From Ryuthela nishihirai (taxonomy: Eukaryota; Arthropoda; Arachnida; Araneae; Heptathelidae), in the NCBI GenBank assembly GCA_038380435.1, contig JAWZYU010000669.1, positions 24,670-88,669 on the forward strand: 64,000 nucleotides of DNA. The letters run 5' to 3'. Of this stretch, positions 9,478 through 23,699 are shown piece after piece. The notes under the pieces were generated by a model. The model did no database searches. It was given only the letters and a program-made list of their open reading frames with translations, and was not told the DNA's origin. Made by a program: the position numbers and the translations under genes. Each line of letters opens with the position of its first letter. Position 1 is the first letter of the stretch.

Positions 9478-11900
9478 CACGAAAAAACTCAAAACCCGCA
9501 GACGCGCGTTGGAGCTAGGCACCTAGAAAAAAAACCCCAAACCCACAGGCTCATGTGAGAGCCAGGTACCGGGAAAAACCCCCAAACCCACGGACGCATC
9601 GCCGCCAGGCGCCGGGAAAAACCTCCAAACCCACGGATGCGCGTCGTAGCCAGGCGCCAGGAAAAACCCCCCAAACCCACAGACGCGCTTCGGAGCCAGG
9701 CGCCGTGAAAACCCCCAAACCCGTGGACGCGCTTCGGAGCCCTTCACCAGGAAAAATAACCAAACCCACGGATGCGTGTCTGAGCCAGGCGCCAGAAAAA
9801 ACCCAAAACCCACGGACACGCGTCGGTGCCAGGCTCCGTGAAAACCCTCCCAAACCCGCGGACGCGCGTCAGTCAGGCACCACAAAAAAACCCAAAACCC
9901 GCAGACACGCGTCGGAGCTAGGTGCCTCGAAAAATCACCCAAACCCACAGGCGCGTGTCAGAGCCAGGCACCGGGAAAAATCCCCAAACCCACGGACGCG
10001 TAGCAACCAGGCACCGGGGAAAACCTCAAAACCCACAGATGTGCGTCGGAGCCAGGCACCGGGGAAAACCCCCCAAACCCGCAGATGAGCGTTGGAGCCA
10101 GGCGCCGGAAAACCTCCCTAACCCACGAACGCACTTCGGAGCCAGGCGCCGTGAAAACCCCCCAAACCCGTGGACGCGCTTCGGAGCCCTTCACCAGGAA
10201 AAATAACCAAACCCACGGATGCGTGTCTGAGCCAGGCGCCAGAAAAAACCCAAAACCCACGGACACGCGTCGGTGCCAGGCTCCGTGAAAACCCTCCCAA
10301 ACCCGCGGACGCGCGTCAGTCAGGCACCACAAAAAAACCCAAAACCCGCAGACACGCGTCGGAGCTAGGTGCCTCGAAAAATCACCCAAACCCACAGGCG
10401 CGTGTCAGAGCCAGGCACCGGGAAAAATCCCCAAACCCACGGACGCGTAGCAACCAGGCACCGGGGAAAACCTCAAAACCCACAGATGTGCGTCGGAGCC
10501 AGGCACCGGGGAAAACCCCCCAAACCCGCAGATGAGCGTTGGAGCCAGGCGCCGGAAAACCTCCCTAACCCACGAACGCACTTCGGAGCCAGGCGCCGTG
10601 AAAACCCCCCAAACCCGTGGACGCGCTTCGGAGCCCTTCACCAGGAAAAATAACCAAACCCACGGATGCGCGTCTGAGCCAGGCGCCAGAAAAAAAACCA
10701 AAACCCACGGACACGCGTCGGAGCCAGGCTCCGTGAAAACCCCCCCAAACCGGCGGACGCGCGTCAGTCAGGCACCACGAAAAAACCCAAAACCCGCAGA
10801 CACGCGTCGGAGCTAGATGCCTCGAAAAATCACCCAAACCCACAGGCGCGTGTCAGAGCCAGACACCGGGAAAAAACCCCAAACCCACGGACGCGTAGCA
10901 ACCAGGCGCCGGGGGAAACCTCCAAACCCACAGATGTGCGTCGGAGCCAGGCACCGGGGAAAACCCCCCAAACCCGCAGACGAGCGTTGGAGCCAGGCGC
11001 CGGAAAACCTCCCTAACCCACGAATGCGCTTCGGAGCCAGGCGCCGTGAAAACCCCCCACACCCGTGGACGCGCTTCGGAGCCCTTCACCAGGAAAAATA
11101 ACCAAACCCACGGATGCACGTCGAAGCCAGGTGCCAGGAAAAACCTCCCAAACCCATGGACGCACGTCGGAGCCAGGCACCGAGATAAACCTCCCAAACC
11201 TGCGGACGCGCGTCGGAGATAGGCGCCGGGAAAACCTCCCAATCCCACGGATGCACGTTGGAGCCAGGCTCCGTGAAAACCCCCCCAAACCCGCGGACGC
11301 GCGTCAGTCAGGCACCACGAAAAAACCCAAAACCCGCAGACATGCGTCGGAGCTAGGCGCCTCGAAAAATCACCCAAACCCACAGGCGTGTGTCAGAGCC
11401 AGGCACCGGGAAAAACCCCTAAACCCACGGACGCGTAGCAACCAGGCGCCGGGGAAAACCTCCAAACCCACAGATGTGCGTCGGAGCCACGCACCGGGGA
11501 AAACCCCCCAAACCCGCAGACGAGCGTTGCAGCCAGGCGCCGGAAAACCTCCCTAACCCACGAACGCGCTTCGGAGCGAGGCGCCGTGAAAACCCCCCAA
11601 ACCCTTGGACGCACTTCGGAGCCCTTCACCAGGAAAACTAACCAAACCCACGGATGCGCGTCGGAGCCAGGCGCCAGAAAAAACCCCAAAACCCACGGAC
11701 ACGCGTCGGAGCCAGGAGCCAGGAAAAACCTCCCAAACCCACGGACGCACGTCAGAGCCAGGCACCGGGATAAACCTCCCAAACCTGCGGACGCGCGTCA
11801 GAGATAGGCACCGGGAAAACCTCCCAAACCCACGGACGCACGTTGCAGCCATTCTCCGTGAAAAACCCCCCAAACCCGCAGACGCGCGTCAGTCAGGCAC
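9478..11900 (+). repeat. Unit D (2423 bp, 54 monomers)
   Basis: Second D copy, with the same chimeric 447-bp extra module (about 9911-10357) and the same switch point as the copy at 2564. Confidence 0.92.
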
Positions 11901-13876
11901 CACGAAAAAACTCAAAACCCGCAGACGCGCGTTGGAGCTAGGCACCTAGAAAAAAAACCCCAAACCCACAGGCTCATGTGAGAGCCAGGTACCGGGAAAA
12001 ACCCCCAAACCCACGGACGCATCGCCGCCAGGCGCCGGGAAAAACCTCCAAACCCACGGATGCGCGTCGTAGCCAGGCGCCAGGAAAAACCCCCCAAACC
12101 CACAGACGCGCTTCGGAGCCAGGCGCCGTGAAAACCCCCAAACCCGTGGACGCGCTTCGGAGCCCTTCACCAGGAAAAATAACCAAACCCACGGATGCGT
12201 GTCTGAGCCAGGCGCCAGAAAAAACCCAAAACCCACGGACACGCGTCGGTGCCAGGCTCCGTGAAAACCCTCCCAAACCCGCGGACGCGCGTCAGTCAGG
12301 CACCACAAAAAAACCCAAAACCCGCAGACACGCGTCGGAGCTAGGTGCCTCGAAAAATCACCCAAACCCACAGGCGCGTGTCAGAGCCAGGCACCGGGAA
12401 AAATCCCCAAACCCACGGACGCGTAGCAACCAGGCACCGGGGAAAACCTCAAAACCCACAGATGTGCGTCGGAGCCAGGCACCGGGGAAAACCCCCCAAA
12501 CCCGCAGATGAGCGTTGGAGCCAGGCGCCGGAAAACCTCCCTAACCCACGAACGCACTTCGGAGCCAGGCGCCGTGAAAACCCCCCAAACCCGTGGACGC
12601 GCTTCGGAGCCCTTCACCAGGAAAAATAACCAAACCCACGGATGCGCGTCTGAGCCAGGCGCCAGAAAAAAAACCAAAACCCACGGACACGCGTCGGAGC
12701 CAGGCTCCGTGAAAACCCCCCCAAACCGGCGGACGCGCGTCAGTCAGGCACCACGAAAAAACCCAAAACCCGCAGACACGCGTCGGAGCTAGATGCCTCG
12801 AAAAATCACCCAAACCCACAGGCGCGTGTCAGAGCCAGACACCGGGAAAAAACCCCAAACCCACGGACGCGTAGCAACCAGGCGCCGGGGGAAACCTCCA
12901 AACCCACAGATGTGCGTCGGAGCCAGGCACCGGGGAAAACCCCCCAAACCCGCAGACGAGCGTTGGAGCCAGGCGCCGGAAAACCTCCCTAACCCACGAA
13001 TGCGCTTCGGAGCCAGGCGCCGTGAAAACCCCCCACACCCGTGGACGCGCTTCGGAGCCCTTCACCAGGAAAAATAACCAAACCCACGGATGCACGTCGA
13101 AGCCAGGTGCCAGGAAAAACCTCCCAAACCCATGGACGCACGTCGGAGCCAGGCACCGAGATAAACCTCCCAAACCTGCGGACGCGCGTCGGAGATAGGC
13201 GCCGGGAAAACCTCCCAATCCCACGGATGCACGTTGGAGCCAGGCTCCGTGAAAACCCCCCCAAACCCGCGGACGCGCGTCAGTCAGGCACCACGAAAAA
13301 ACCCAAAACCCGCAGACATGCGTCGGAGCTAGGCGCCTCGAAAAATCACCCAAACCCACAGGCGTGTGTCAGAGCCAGGCACCGGGAAAAACCCCTAAAC
13401 CCACGGACGCGTAGCAACCAGGCGCCGGGGAAAACCTCCAAACCCACAGATGTGCGTCGGAGCCACGCACCGGGGAAAACCCCCCAAACCCGCAGACGAG
13501 CGTTGCAGCCAGGCGCCGGAAAACCTCCCTAACCCACGAACGCGCTTCGGAGCGAGGCGCCGTGAAAACCCCCCAAACCCTTGGACGCACTTCGGAGCCC
13601 TTCACCAGGAAAACTAACCAAACCCACGGATGCGCGTCGGAGCCAGGCGCCAGAAAAAACCCCAAAACCCACGGACACGCGTCGGAGCCAGGAGCCAGGA
13701 AAAACCTCCCAAACCCACGGACGCACGTCAGAGCCAGGCACCGGGATAAACCTCCCAAACCTGCGGACGCGCGTCAGAGATAGGCACCGGGAAAACCTCC
13801 CAAACCCACGGACGCACGTTGCAGCCATTCTCCGTGAAAAACCCCCCAAACCCGCAGACGCGCGTCAGTCAGGCAC
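11901..13876 (+). repeat. Unit B (1976 bp, 44 monomers)
   Basis: Standard p9-q10-r12-s13 layout. I see no private change relative to the reference copy at 588. Confidence 0.92.
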
Positions 13877-16800
13877 CACGAAAAAACTCAAAACCCGCAG
13901 ACGCGCGTTGGAGCTAGGCACCTAGAAAAAAAACCCCAAACCCACAGGCTCATGTGAGAGCCAGGTACCGGGAAAAACCCCCAAACCCACGGACGCATCG
14001 CCGCCAGGCGCCGGGAAAAACCTCCAAACCCACGGATGCGCGTCGTAGACAGGCGCCAGGAAAAACCCCCCCAAACCCACAGACGCGCGTTGGAGCCAGG
14101 TGCCGGGAAAACCTCCCAAACCCACGGACGCGCTTCGGAGCCAGGCGCCGTGAAAACCCCCAAACCCGTGGACGCGCTTCGGAGCCCGGCACCAGGAAAA
14201 GTAACCAAACCCACGGATGCGCGTCGGAGCCAGGCGCCAGAAAAAACCCCAAACCCCACGGACACGCGTCGGAGCCAGGAGCCAGGAAAAACCTCCCAAA
14301 CCCACGGACGCACGTCAGAGCCAGGCACCGGGATAAACCTCCCAAACCTGCGGACGCGCGTCAGAGATAGGCACCGGGAAAACCTCCCAAACCCACGGAC
14401 GCACGTTGCAGCCATTCTCCGTGAAAAACCCCCCAAACCCGCAGACGCGCGTCAGTCAGGCACCACGAAAAAACTCAAAACCCGCAGACGCGCGTTGGAG
14501 CTAGGCACCTAGAAAAAAAACCCCAAACCCACAGGCTCATGTGAGAGCCAGGTACCGGGAAAAACCCCCAAACCCACGGACGCATCGCCGCCAGGCGCCG
14601 GGAAAAACCTCCAAACCCACGGATGCGCGTCGTAGACAGGCGCCAGGAAAAACCCCCCCAAACCCACAGACGCGCGTTGGAGCCAGGTGCCGGGAAAACC
14701 TCCCAAACCCACGGACGCGCTTCGGAGCCAGGCGCCGTGAAAACCCCCAAACCCGTGGACGCGCTTCGGAGCCCGGCACCAGGAAAAGTAACCAAACCCA
14801 CGGATGCGCGTCGGAGCCAGGCGCCAGAAAAAACCCCAAACCCCACGGACACGCGTCGGAGCCAGGAGCCAGGAAAAACCTCCCAAACCCACGGACGCAC
14901 GTCAGAGCCAGGCACCGGGATAAACCTCCCAAACCTGCGGACGCGCGTCAGAGATAGGCACCGGGAAAACCTCCCAAACCCACGGACGCACGTTGCAGCC
15001 ATTCTCCGTGAAAAACCCCCCAAACCCGCAGACGCGCGTCAGTCAGGCACCACGAAAAAACTCAAAACCCGCAGACGCGCGTTGGAGCTAGGCACCTAGA
15101 AAAAAAACCCCAAACCCACAGGCTCATGTGAGAGCCAGGTACCGGGAAAAACCCCCAAACCCACGGACGCATCGCCGCCAGGCGCCGGGAAAAACCTCCA
15201 AACCCACGGATGCGCGTCGTAGACAGGCGCCAGGAAAAACCCCCCCAAACCCACAGACGCGCGTTGGAGCCAGGTGCCGGGAAAACCTCCCAAACCCACG
15301 GACGCGCTTCGGAGCCAGGCGCCGTGAAAACCCCCAAACCCGTGGACGCGCTTCGGAGCCCGGCACCAGGAAAAGTAACCAAACCCACGGATGCGCGTCG
15401 GAGCCAGGCGCCAGAAAAAACCCCAAACCCCACGGACACGCGTCGGAGCCAGGAGCCAGGAAAAACCTCCCAAACCCACGGACGCACGTCAGAGCCAGGC
15501 ACCGGGATAAACCTCCCAAACCTGCGGACGCGCGTCAGAGATAGGCACCGGGAAAACCTCCCAAACCCACGGACGCACGTTGCAGCCATTCTCCGTGAAA
15601 AACCCCCCAAACCCGCAGACGCGCGTCAGTCAGGCACCACGAAAAAACTCAAAACCCGCAGACGCGCGTTGGAGCTAGGCACCTAGAAAAAAAACCCCAA
15701 ACCCACAGGCTCATGTGAGAGCCAGGTACCGGGAAAAACCCCCAAACCCACGGACGCATCGCCGCCAGGCGCCGGGAAAAACCTCCAAACCCACGGATGC
15801 GCGTCGTAGACAGGCGCCAGGAAAAACCCCCCCAAACCCACAGACGCGCGTTGGAGCCAGGTGCCGGGAAAACCTCCCAAACCCACGGACGCGCTTCGGA
15901 GCCAGGCGCCGTGAAAACCCCCAAACCCGTGGACGCGCTTCGGAGCCCGGCACCAGGAAAAGTAACCAAACCCACGGATGCGCGTCGGAGCCAGGCGCCA
16001 GAAAAAACCCCAAACCCCACGGACACGCGTCGGAGCCAGGAGCCAGGAAAAACCTCCCAAACCCACGGACGCACGTCAGAGCCAGGCACCGGGATAAACC
16101 TCCCAAACCTGCGGACGCGCGTCAGAGATAGGCACCGGGAAAACCTCCCAAACCCACGGACGCACGTTGCAGCCATTCTCCGTGAAAAACCCCCCAAACC
16201 CGCAGACGCGCGTCAGTCAGGCACCACGAAAAAACTCAAAACCCGCAGACGCGCGTTGGAGCTAGGCACCTAGAAAAAAAACCCCAAACCCACAGGCTCA
16301 TGTGAGAGCCAGGTACCGGGAAAAACCCCCAAACCCACGGACGCATCGCCGCCAGGCGCCGGGAAAAACCTCCAAACCCACGGATGCGCGTCGTAGACAG
16401 GCGCCAGGAAAAACCCCCCCAAACCCACAGACGCGCGTTGGAGCCAGGTGCCGGGAAAACCTCCCAAACCCACGGACGCGCTTCGGAGCCAGGCGCCGTG
16501 AAAACCCCCAAACCCGTGGACGCGCTTCGGAGCCCGGCACCAGGAAAAGTAACCAAACCCACGGATGCGCGTCGGAGCCAGGCGCCAGAAAAAACCCCAA
16601 ACCCCACGGACACGCGTCGGAGCCAGGAGCCAGGAAAAACCTCCCAAACCCACGGACGCACGTCAGAGCCAGGCACCGGGATAAACCTCCCAAACCTGCG
16701 GACGCGCGTCAGAGATAGGCACCGGGAAAACCTCCCAAACCCACGGACGCACGTTGCAGCCATTCTCCGTGAAAAACCCCCCAAACCCGCAGACGCGCGT

Positions 16801-17398
16801 CAGTCAGGCACCACGAAAAAACTCAAAACCCGCAGACGCGCGTTGGAGCTAGGCACCTAGAAAAAAAACCCCAAACCCACAGGCTCATGTGAGAGCCAGG
16901 TACCGGGAAAAACCCCCAAACCCACGGACGCATCGCCGCCAGGCGCCGGGAAAAACCTCCAAACCCACGGATGCGCGTCGTAGACAGGCGCCAGGAAAAA
17001 CCCCCCCAAACCCACAGACGCGCGTTGGAGCCAGGTGCCGGGAAAACCTCCCAAACCCACGGACGCGCTTCGGAGCCAGGCGCCGTGAAAACCCCCAAAC
17101 CCGTGGACGCGCTTCGGAGCCCGGCACCAGGAAAAGTAACCAAACCCACGGATGCGCGTCGGAGCCAGGCGCCAGAAAAAACCCCAAACCCCACGGACAC
17201 GCGTCGGAGCCAGGAGCCAGGAAAAACCTCCCAAACCCACGGACGCACGTCAGAGCCAGGCACCGGGATAAACCTCCCAAACCTGCGGACGCGCGTCAGA
17301 GATAGGCACCGGGAAAACCTCCCAAACCCACGGACGCACGTTGCAGCCATTCTCCGTGAAAAACCCCCCAAACCCGCAGACGCGCGTCAGTCAGGCAC
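13877..17398 (+). repeat. Run of six A units (6 x 587 bp)
   Basis: Unit starts at 13877, 14464, 15051, 15638, 16225 and 16812, with exact 587-bp spacing and no difference that I can see between copies. This is the longest clean A run in the window. Confidence 0.95.
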
Positions 17399-19374
17399 CA
17401 CGAAAAAACTCAAAACCCGCAGACGCGCGTTGGAGCTAGGCACCTAGAAAAAAAACCCCAAACCCACAGGCTCATGTGAGAGCCAGGTACCGGGAAAAAC
17501 CCCCAAACCCACGGACGCATCGCCGCCAGGCGCCGGGAAAAACCTCCAAACCCACGGATGCGCGTCGTAGCCAGGCGCCAGGAAAAACCCCCCAAACCCA
17601 CAGACGCGCTTCGGAGCCAGGCGCCGTGAAAACCCCCAAACCCGTGGACGCGCTTCGGAGCCCTTCACCAGGAAAAATAACCAAACCCACGGATGCGTGT
17701 CTGAGCCAGGCGCCAGAAAAAACCCAAAACCCACGGACACGCGTCGGTGCCAGGCTCCGTGAAAACCCTCCCAAACCCGCGGACGCGCGTCAGTCAGGCA
17801 CCACAAAAAAACCCAAAACCCGCAGACACGCGTCGGAGCTAGGTGCCTCGAAAAATCACCCAAACCCACAGGCGCGTGTCAGAGCCAGGCACCGGGAAAA
17901 ATCCCCAAACCCACGGACGCGTAGCAACCAGGCACCGGGGAAAACCTCAAAACCCACAGATGTGCGTCGGAGCCAGGCACCGGGGAAAACCCCCCAAACC
18001 CGCAGATGAGCGTTGGAGCCAGGCGCCGGAAAACCTCCCTAACCCACGAACGCACTTCGGAGCCAGGCGCCGTGAAAACCCCCCAAACCCGTGGACGCGC
18101 TTCGGAGCCCTTCACCAGGAAAAATAACCAAACCCACGGATGCGCGTCTGAGCCAGGCGCCAGAAAAAAAACCAAAACCCACGGACACGCGTCGGAGCCA
18201 GGCTCCGTGAAAACCCCCCCAAACCGGCGGACGCGCGTCAGTCAGGCACCACGAAAAAACCCAAAACCCGCAGACACGCGTCGGAGCTAGATGCCTCGAA
18301 AAATCACCCAAACCCACAGGCGCGTGTCAGAGCCAGACACCGGGAAAAAACCCCAAACCCACGGACGCGTAGCAACCAGGCGCCGGGGGAAACCTCCAAA
18401 CCCACAGATGTGCGTCGGAGCCAGGCACCGGGGAAAACCCCCCAAACCCGCAGACGAGCGTTGGAGCCAGGCGCCGGAAAACCTCCCTAACCCACGAATG
18501 CGCTTCGGAGCCAGGCGCCGTGAAAACCCCCCACACCCGTGGACGCGCTTCGGAGCCCTTCACCAGGAAAAATAACCAAACCCACGGATGCACGTCGAAG
18601 CCAGGTGCCAGGAAAAACCTCCCAAACCCATGGACGCACGTCGGAGCCAGGCACCGAGATAAACCTCCCAAACCTGCGGACGCGCGTCGGAGATAGGCGC
18701 CGGGAAAACCTCCCAATCCCACGGATGCACGTTGGAGCCAGGCTCCGTGAAAACCCCCCCAAACCCGCGGACGCGCGTCAGTCAGGCACCACGAAAAAAC
18801 CCAAAACCCGCAGACATGCGTCGGAGCTAGGCGCCTCGAAAAATCACCCAAACCCACAGGCGTGTGTCAGAGCCAGGCACCGGGAAAAACCCCTAAACCC
18901 ACGGACGCGTAGCAACCAGGCGCCGGGGAAAACCTCCAAACCCACAGATGTGCGTCGGAGCCACGCACCGGGGAAAACCCCCCAAACCCGCAGACGAGCG
19001 TTGCAGCCAGGCGCCGGAAAACCTCCCTAACCCACGAACGCGCTTCGGAGCGAGGCGCCGTGAAAACCCCCCAAACCCTTGGACGCACTTCGGAGCCCTT
19101 CACCAGGAAAACTAACCAAACCCACGGATGCGCGTCGGAGCCAGGCGCCAGAAAAAACCCCAAAACCCACGGACACGCGTCGGAGCCAGGAGCCAGGAAA
19201 AACCTCCCAAACCCACGGACGCACGTCAGAGCCAGGCACCGGGATAAACCTCCCAAACCTGCGGACGCGCGTCAGAGATAGGCACCGGGAAAACCTCCCA
19301 AACCCACGGACGCACGTTGCAGCCATTCTCCGTGAAAAACCCCCCAAACCCGCAGACGCGCGTCAGTCAGGCAC
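17399..19374 (+). repeat. Unit B (1976 bp, 44 monomers)
   Basis: Standard module layout between an A run and the first C unit. Confidence 0.92.
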
Positions 19375-20810
19375 CACGAAAAAACTCAAAACCCGCAGAC
19401 GCGCGTTGGAGCTAGGCACCTAGAAAAAAAACCCCAAACCCACAGGCTCATGTGAGAGCCAGGTACCGGGAAAAACCCCCAAACCCACGGACGCATCGCC
19501 GCCAGGCGCCGGGAAAAACCTCCAAACCCACGGATGCGCGTCGTAGCCAGGCGCCAGGAAAAACCCCCCAAACCCACAGACGCGCTTCGGAGCCAGGCGC
19601 CGTGAAAACCCCCAAACCCGTGGACGCGCTTCGGAGCCCTTCACCAGGAAAAATAACCAAACCCACGGATGCGTGTCTGAGCCAGGCGCCAGAAAAAACC
19701 CAAAACCCACGGACACGCGTCGGTGCCAGGCTCCGTGAAAACCCTCCCAAACCCGCGGACGCGCGTCAGTCAGGCACCACAAAAAAACCCAAAACCCGCA
19801 GACACGCGTCGGAGCTAGGTGCCTCGAAAAATCACCCAAACCCACAGGCGCGTGTCAGAGCCAGGCACCGGGAAAAATCCCCAAACCCACGGACGCGTAG
19901 CAACCAGGCACCGGGGAAAACCTCAAAACCCACAGATGTGCGTCGGAGCCAGGCACCGGGGAAAACCCCCCAAACCCGCAGATGAGCGTTGGAGCCAGGC
20001 GCCGGAAAACCTCCCTAACCCACGAACGCACTTCGGAGCCAGGCGCCGTGAAAACCCCCCAAACCCGTGGACGCGCTTCGGAGCCCTTCACCAGGAAAAA
20101 TAACCAAACCCACGGATGCGCGTCTGAGCCAGGCGCCAGAAAAAAAACCAAAACCCACGGACACGCGTCGGAGCCAGGCTCCGTGAAAACCCCCCCAAAC
20201 CGGCGGACGCGCGTCAGTCAGGCACCACGAAAAAACCCAAAACCCGCAGACACGCGTCGGAGCTAGATGCCTCGAAAAATCACCCAAACCCACAGGCGCG
20301 TGTCAGAGCCAGACACCGGGAAAAAACCCCAAACCCACGGACGCGTAGCAACCAGGCGCCGGGGAAAACCTCCAAACCCACAGATGTGCGTCGGAGCCAC
20401 GCACCGGGGAAAACCCCCCAAACCCGCAGACGAGCGTTGCAGCCAGGCGCCGGAAAACCTCCCTAACCCACGAACGCGCTTCGGAGCGAGGCGCCGTGAA
20501 AACCCCCCAAACCCTTGGACGCACTTCGGAGCCCTTCACCAGGAAAACTAACCAAACCCACGGATGCGCGTCGGAGCCAGGCGCCAGAAAAAACCCCAAA
20601 ACCCACGGACACGCGTCGGAGCCAGGAGCCAGGAAAAACCTCCCAAACCCACGGACGCACGTCAGAGCCAGGCACCGGGATAAACCTCCCAAACCTGCGG
20701 ACGCGCGTCAGAGATAGGCACCGGGAAAACCTCCCAAACCCACGGACGCACGTTGCAGCCATTCTCCGTGAAAAACCCCCCAAACCCGCAGACGCGCGTC
20801 AGTCAGGCAC
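19375..20810 (+). repeat. Unit C (1436 bp, 32 monomers)
   Basis: Modules of 9, 10 and 13 monomers. The last module starts as r12 (CTAGATGCC near 20264, CCAGACACCGGG near 20308) and continues as s13 (GAGCCACGCACC near 20394). The switch falls between about 20331 and 20364, in sequence shared by r12 and s13. The unit is thus B minus 540 bp. Confidence 0.92.
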
Positions 20811-23158
20811 CACGAAAAAACTCAAAACCCGCAGACGCGCGTTGGAGCTAGGCACCTAGAAAAAAAACCCCAAACCCACAGGCTCATGTGAGAGCCAGGT
20901 ACCGGGAAAAACCCCCAAACCCACGGACGCATCGCCGCCAGGCGCCGGGAAAAACCTCCAAACCCACGGATGCGCGTCGTAGACAGGCGCCAGGAAAAAC
21001 CCCCCCAAACCCACAGACGCGCGTTGGAGCCAGGTGCCGGGAAAACCTCCCAAACCCACGGACGCGCTTCGGAGCCAGGCGCCGTGAAAACCCCCAAACC
21101 CGTGGACGCGCTTCGGAGCCCGGCACCAGGAAAAGTAACCAAACCCACGGATGCGCGTCGGAGCCAGGCGCCAGAAAAAACCCCAAACCCCACGGACACG
21201 CGTCGGAGCCAGGAGCCAGGAAAAACCTCCCAAACCCACGGACGCACGTCAGAGCCAGGCACCGGGATAAACCTCCCAAACCTGCGGACGCGCGTCAGAG
21301 ATAGGCACCGGGAAAACCTCCCAAACCCACGGACGCACGTTGCAGCCATTCTCCGTGAAAAACCCCCCAAACCCGCAGACGCGCGTCAGTCAGGCACCAC
21401 GAAAAAACTCAAAACCCGCAGACGCGCGTTGGAGCTAGGCACCTAGAAAAAAAACCCCAAACCCACAGGCTCATGTGAGAGCCAGGTACCGGGAAAAACC
21501 CCCAAACCCACGGACGCATCGCCGCCAGGCGCCGGGAAAAACCTCCAAACCCACGGATGCGCGTCGTAGACAGGCGCCAGGAAAAACCCCCCCAAACCCA
21601 CAGACGCGCGTTGGAGCCAGGTGCCGGGAAAACCTCCCAAACCCACGGACGCGCTTCGGAGCCAGGCGCCGTGAAAACCCCCAAACCCGTGGACGCGCTT
21701 CGGAGCCCGGCACCAGGAAAAGTAACCAAACCCACGGATGCGCGTCGGAGCCAGGCGCCAGAAAAAACCCCAAACCCCACGGACACGCGTCGGAGCCAGG
21801 AGCCAGGAAAAACCTCCCAAACCCACGGACGCACGTCAGAGCCAGGCACCGGGATAAACCTCCCAAACCTGCGGACGCGCGTCAGAGATAGGCACCGGGA
21901 AAACCTCCCAAACCCACGGACGCACGTTGCAGCCATTCTCCGTGAAAAACCCCCCAAACCCGCAGACGCGCGTCAGTCAGGCACCACGAAAAAACTCAAA
22001 ACCCGCAGACGCGCGTTGGAGCTAGGCACCTAGAAAAAAAACCCCAAACCCACAGGCTCATGTGAGAGCCAGGTACCGGGAAAAACCCCCAAACCCACGG
22101 ACGCATCGCCGCCAGGCGCCGGGAAAAACCTCCAAACCCACGGATGCGCGTCGTAGACAGGCGCCAGGAAAAACCCCCCCAAACCCACAGACGCGCGTTG
22201 GAGCCAGGTGCCGGGAAAACCTCCCAAACCCACGGACGCGCTTCGGAGCCAGGCGCCGTGAAAACCCCCAAACCCGTGGACGCGCTTCGGAGCCCGGCAC
22301 CAGGAAAAGTAACCAAACCCACGGATGCGCGTCGGAGCCAGGCGCCAGAAAAAACCCCAAACCCCACGGACACGCGTCGGAGCCAGGAGCCAGGAAAAAC
22401 CTCCCAAACCCACGGACGCACGTCAGAGCCAGGCACCGGGATAAACCTCCCAAACCTGCGGACGCGCGTCAGAGATAGGCACCGGGAAAACCTCCCAAAC
22501 CCACGGACGCACGTTGCAGCCATTCTCCGTGAAAAACCCCCCAAACCCGCAGACGCGCGTCAGTCAGGCACCACGAAAAAACTCAAAACCCGCAGACGCG
22601 CGTTGGAGCTAGGCACCTAGAAAAAAAACCCCAAACCCACAGGCTCATGTGAGAGCCAGGTACCGGGAAAAACCCCCAAACCCACGGACGCATCGCCGCC
22701 AGGCGCCGGGAAAAACCTCCAAACCCACGGATGCGCGTCGTAGACAGGCGCCAGGAAAAACCCCCCCAAACCCACAGACGCGCGTTGGAGCCAGGTGCCG
22801 GGAAAACCTCCCAAACCCACGGACGCGCTTCGGAGCCAGGCGCCGTGAAAACCCCCAAACCCGTGGACGCGCTTCGGAGCCCGGCACCAGGAAAAGTAAC
22901 CAAACCCACGGATGCGCGTCGGAGCCAGGCGCCAGAAAAAACCCCAAACCCCACGGACACGCGTCGGAGCCAGGAGCCAGGAAAAACCTCCCAAACCCAC
23001 GGACGCACGTCAGAGCCAGGCACCGGGATAAACCTCCCAAACCTGCGGACGCGCGTCAGAGATAGGCACCGGGAAAACCTCCCAAACCCACGGACGCACG
23101 TTGCAGCCATTCTCCGTGAAAAACCCCCCAAACCCGCAGACGCGCGTCAGTCAGGCAC
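20811..23158 (+). repeat. Run of four A units (4 x 587 bp)
   Basis: Unit starts at 20811, 21398, 21985 and 22572, followed directly by an a unit. Copies appear identical. Confidence 0.94.
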
Positions 23159-23699
23159 CACGAAAAAACTCAAAACCCGCAGACGCGCGTTGGAGCTAGG
23201 CACCTAGAAAAAAAACCCCAAACCCACAGGCTCATGTGAGAGCCAGGTACCGGGAAAAACCCCCAAACCCACGGACGCATCGCCGCCAGGCGCCGGGAAA
23301 AACCTCCAAACCCACGGATGCGCGTCGTAGCCAGGCGCCAGGAAAAACCCCCCAAACCCACAGACGCGCTTCGGAGCCAGGCGCCGTGAAAACCCCCAAA
23401 CCCGTGGACGCGCTTCGGAGCCCGGCACCAGGAAAAGTAACCAAACCCACGGATGCGCGTCGGAGCCAGGCGCCAGAAAAAACCCCAAAACCCACGGACA
23501 CGCGTCGGAGCCAGGAGCCAGGAAAAACCTCCCAAACCCACGGACGCACGTCAGAGCCAGGCACCGGGATAAACCTCCCAAACCTGCGGACGCGCGTCAG
23601 AGATAGGCACCGGGAAAACCTCCCAAACCCACGGACGCACGTTGCAGCCATTCTCCGTGAAAAACCCCCCAAACCCGCAGACGCGCGTCAGTCAGGCAC
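23159..23699 (+). repeat. Unit a (541 bp, 12 monomers)
   Basis: Second 12-mer copy, identical in layout to the one at 8937 and, like that one, followed by a D and then a B unit. Confidence 0.93.
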
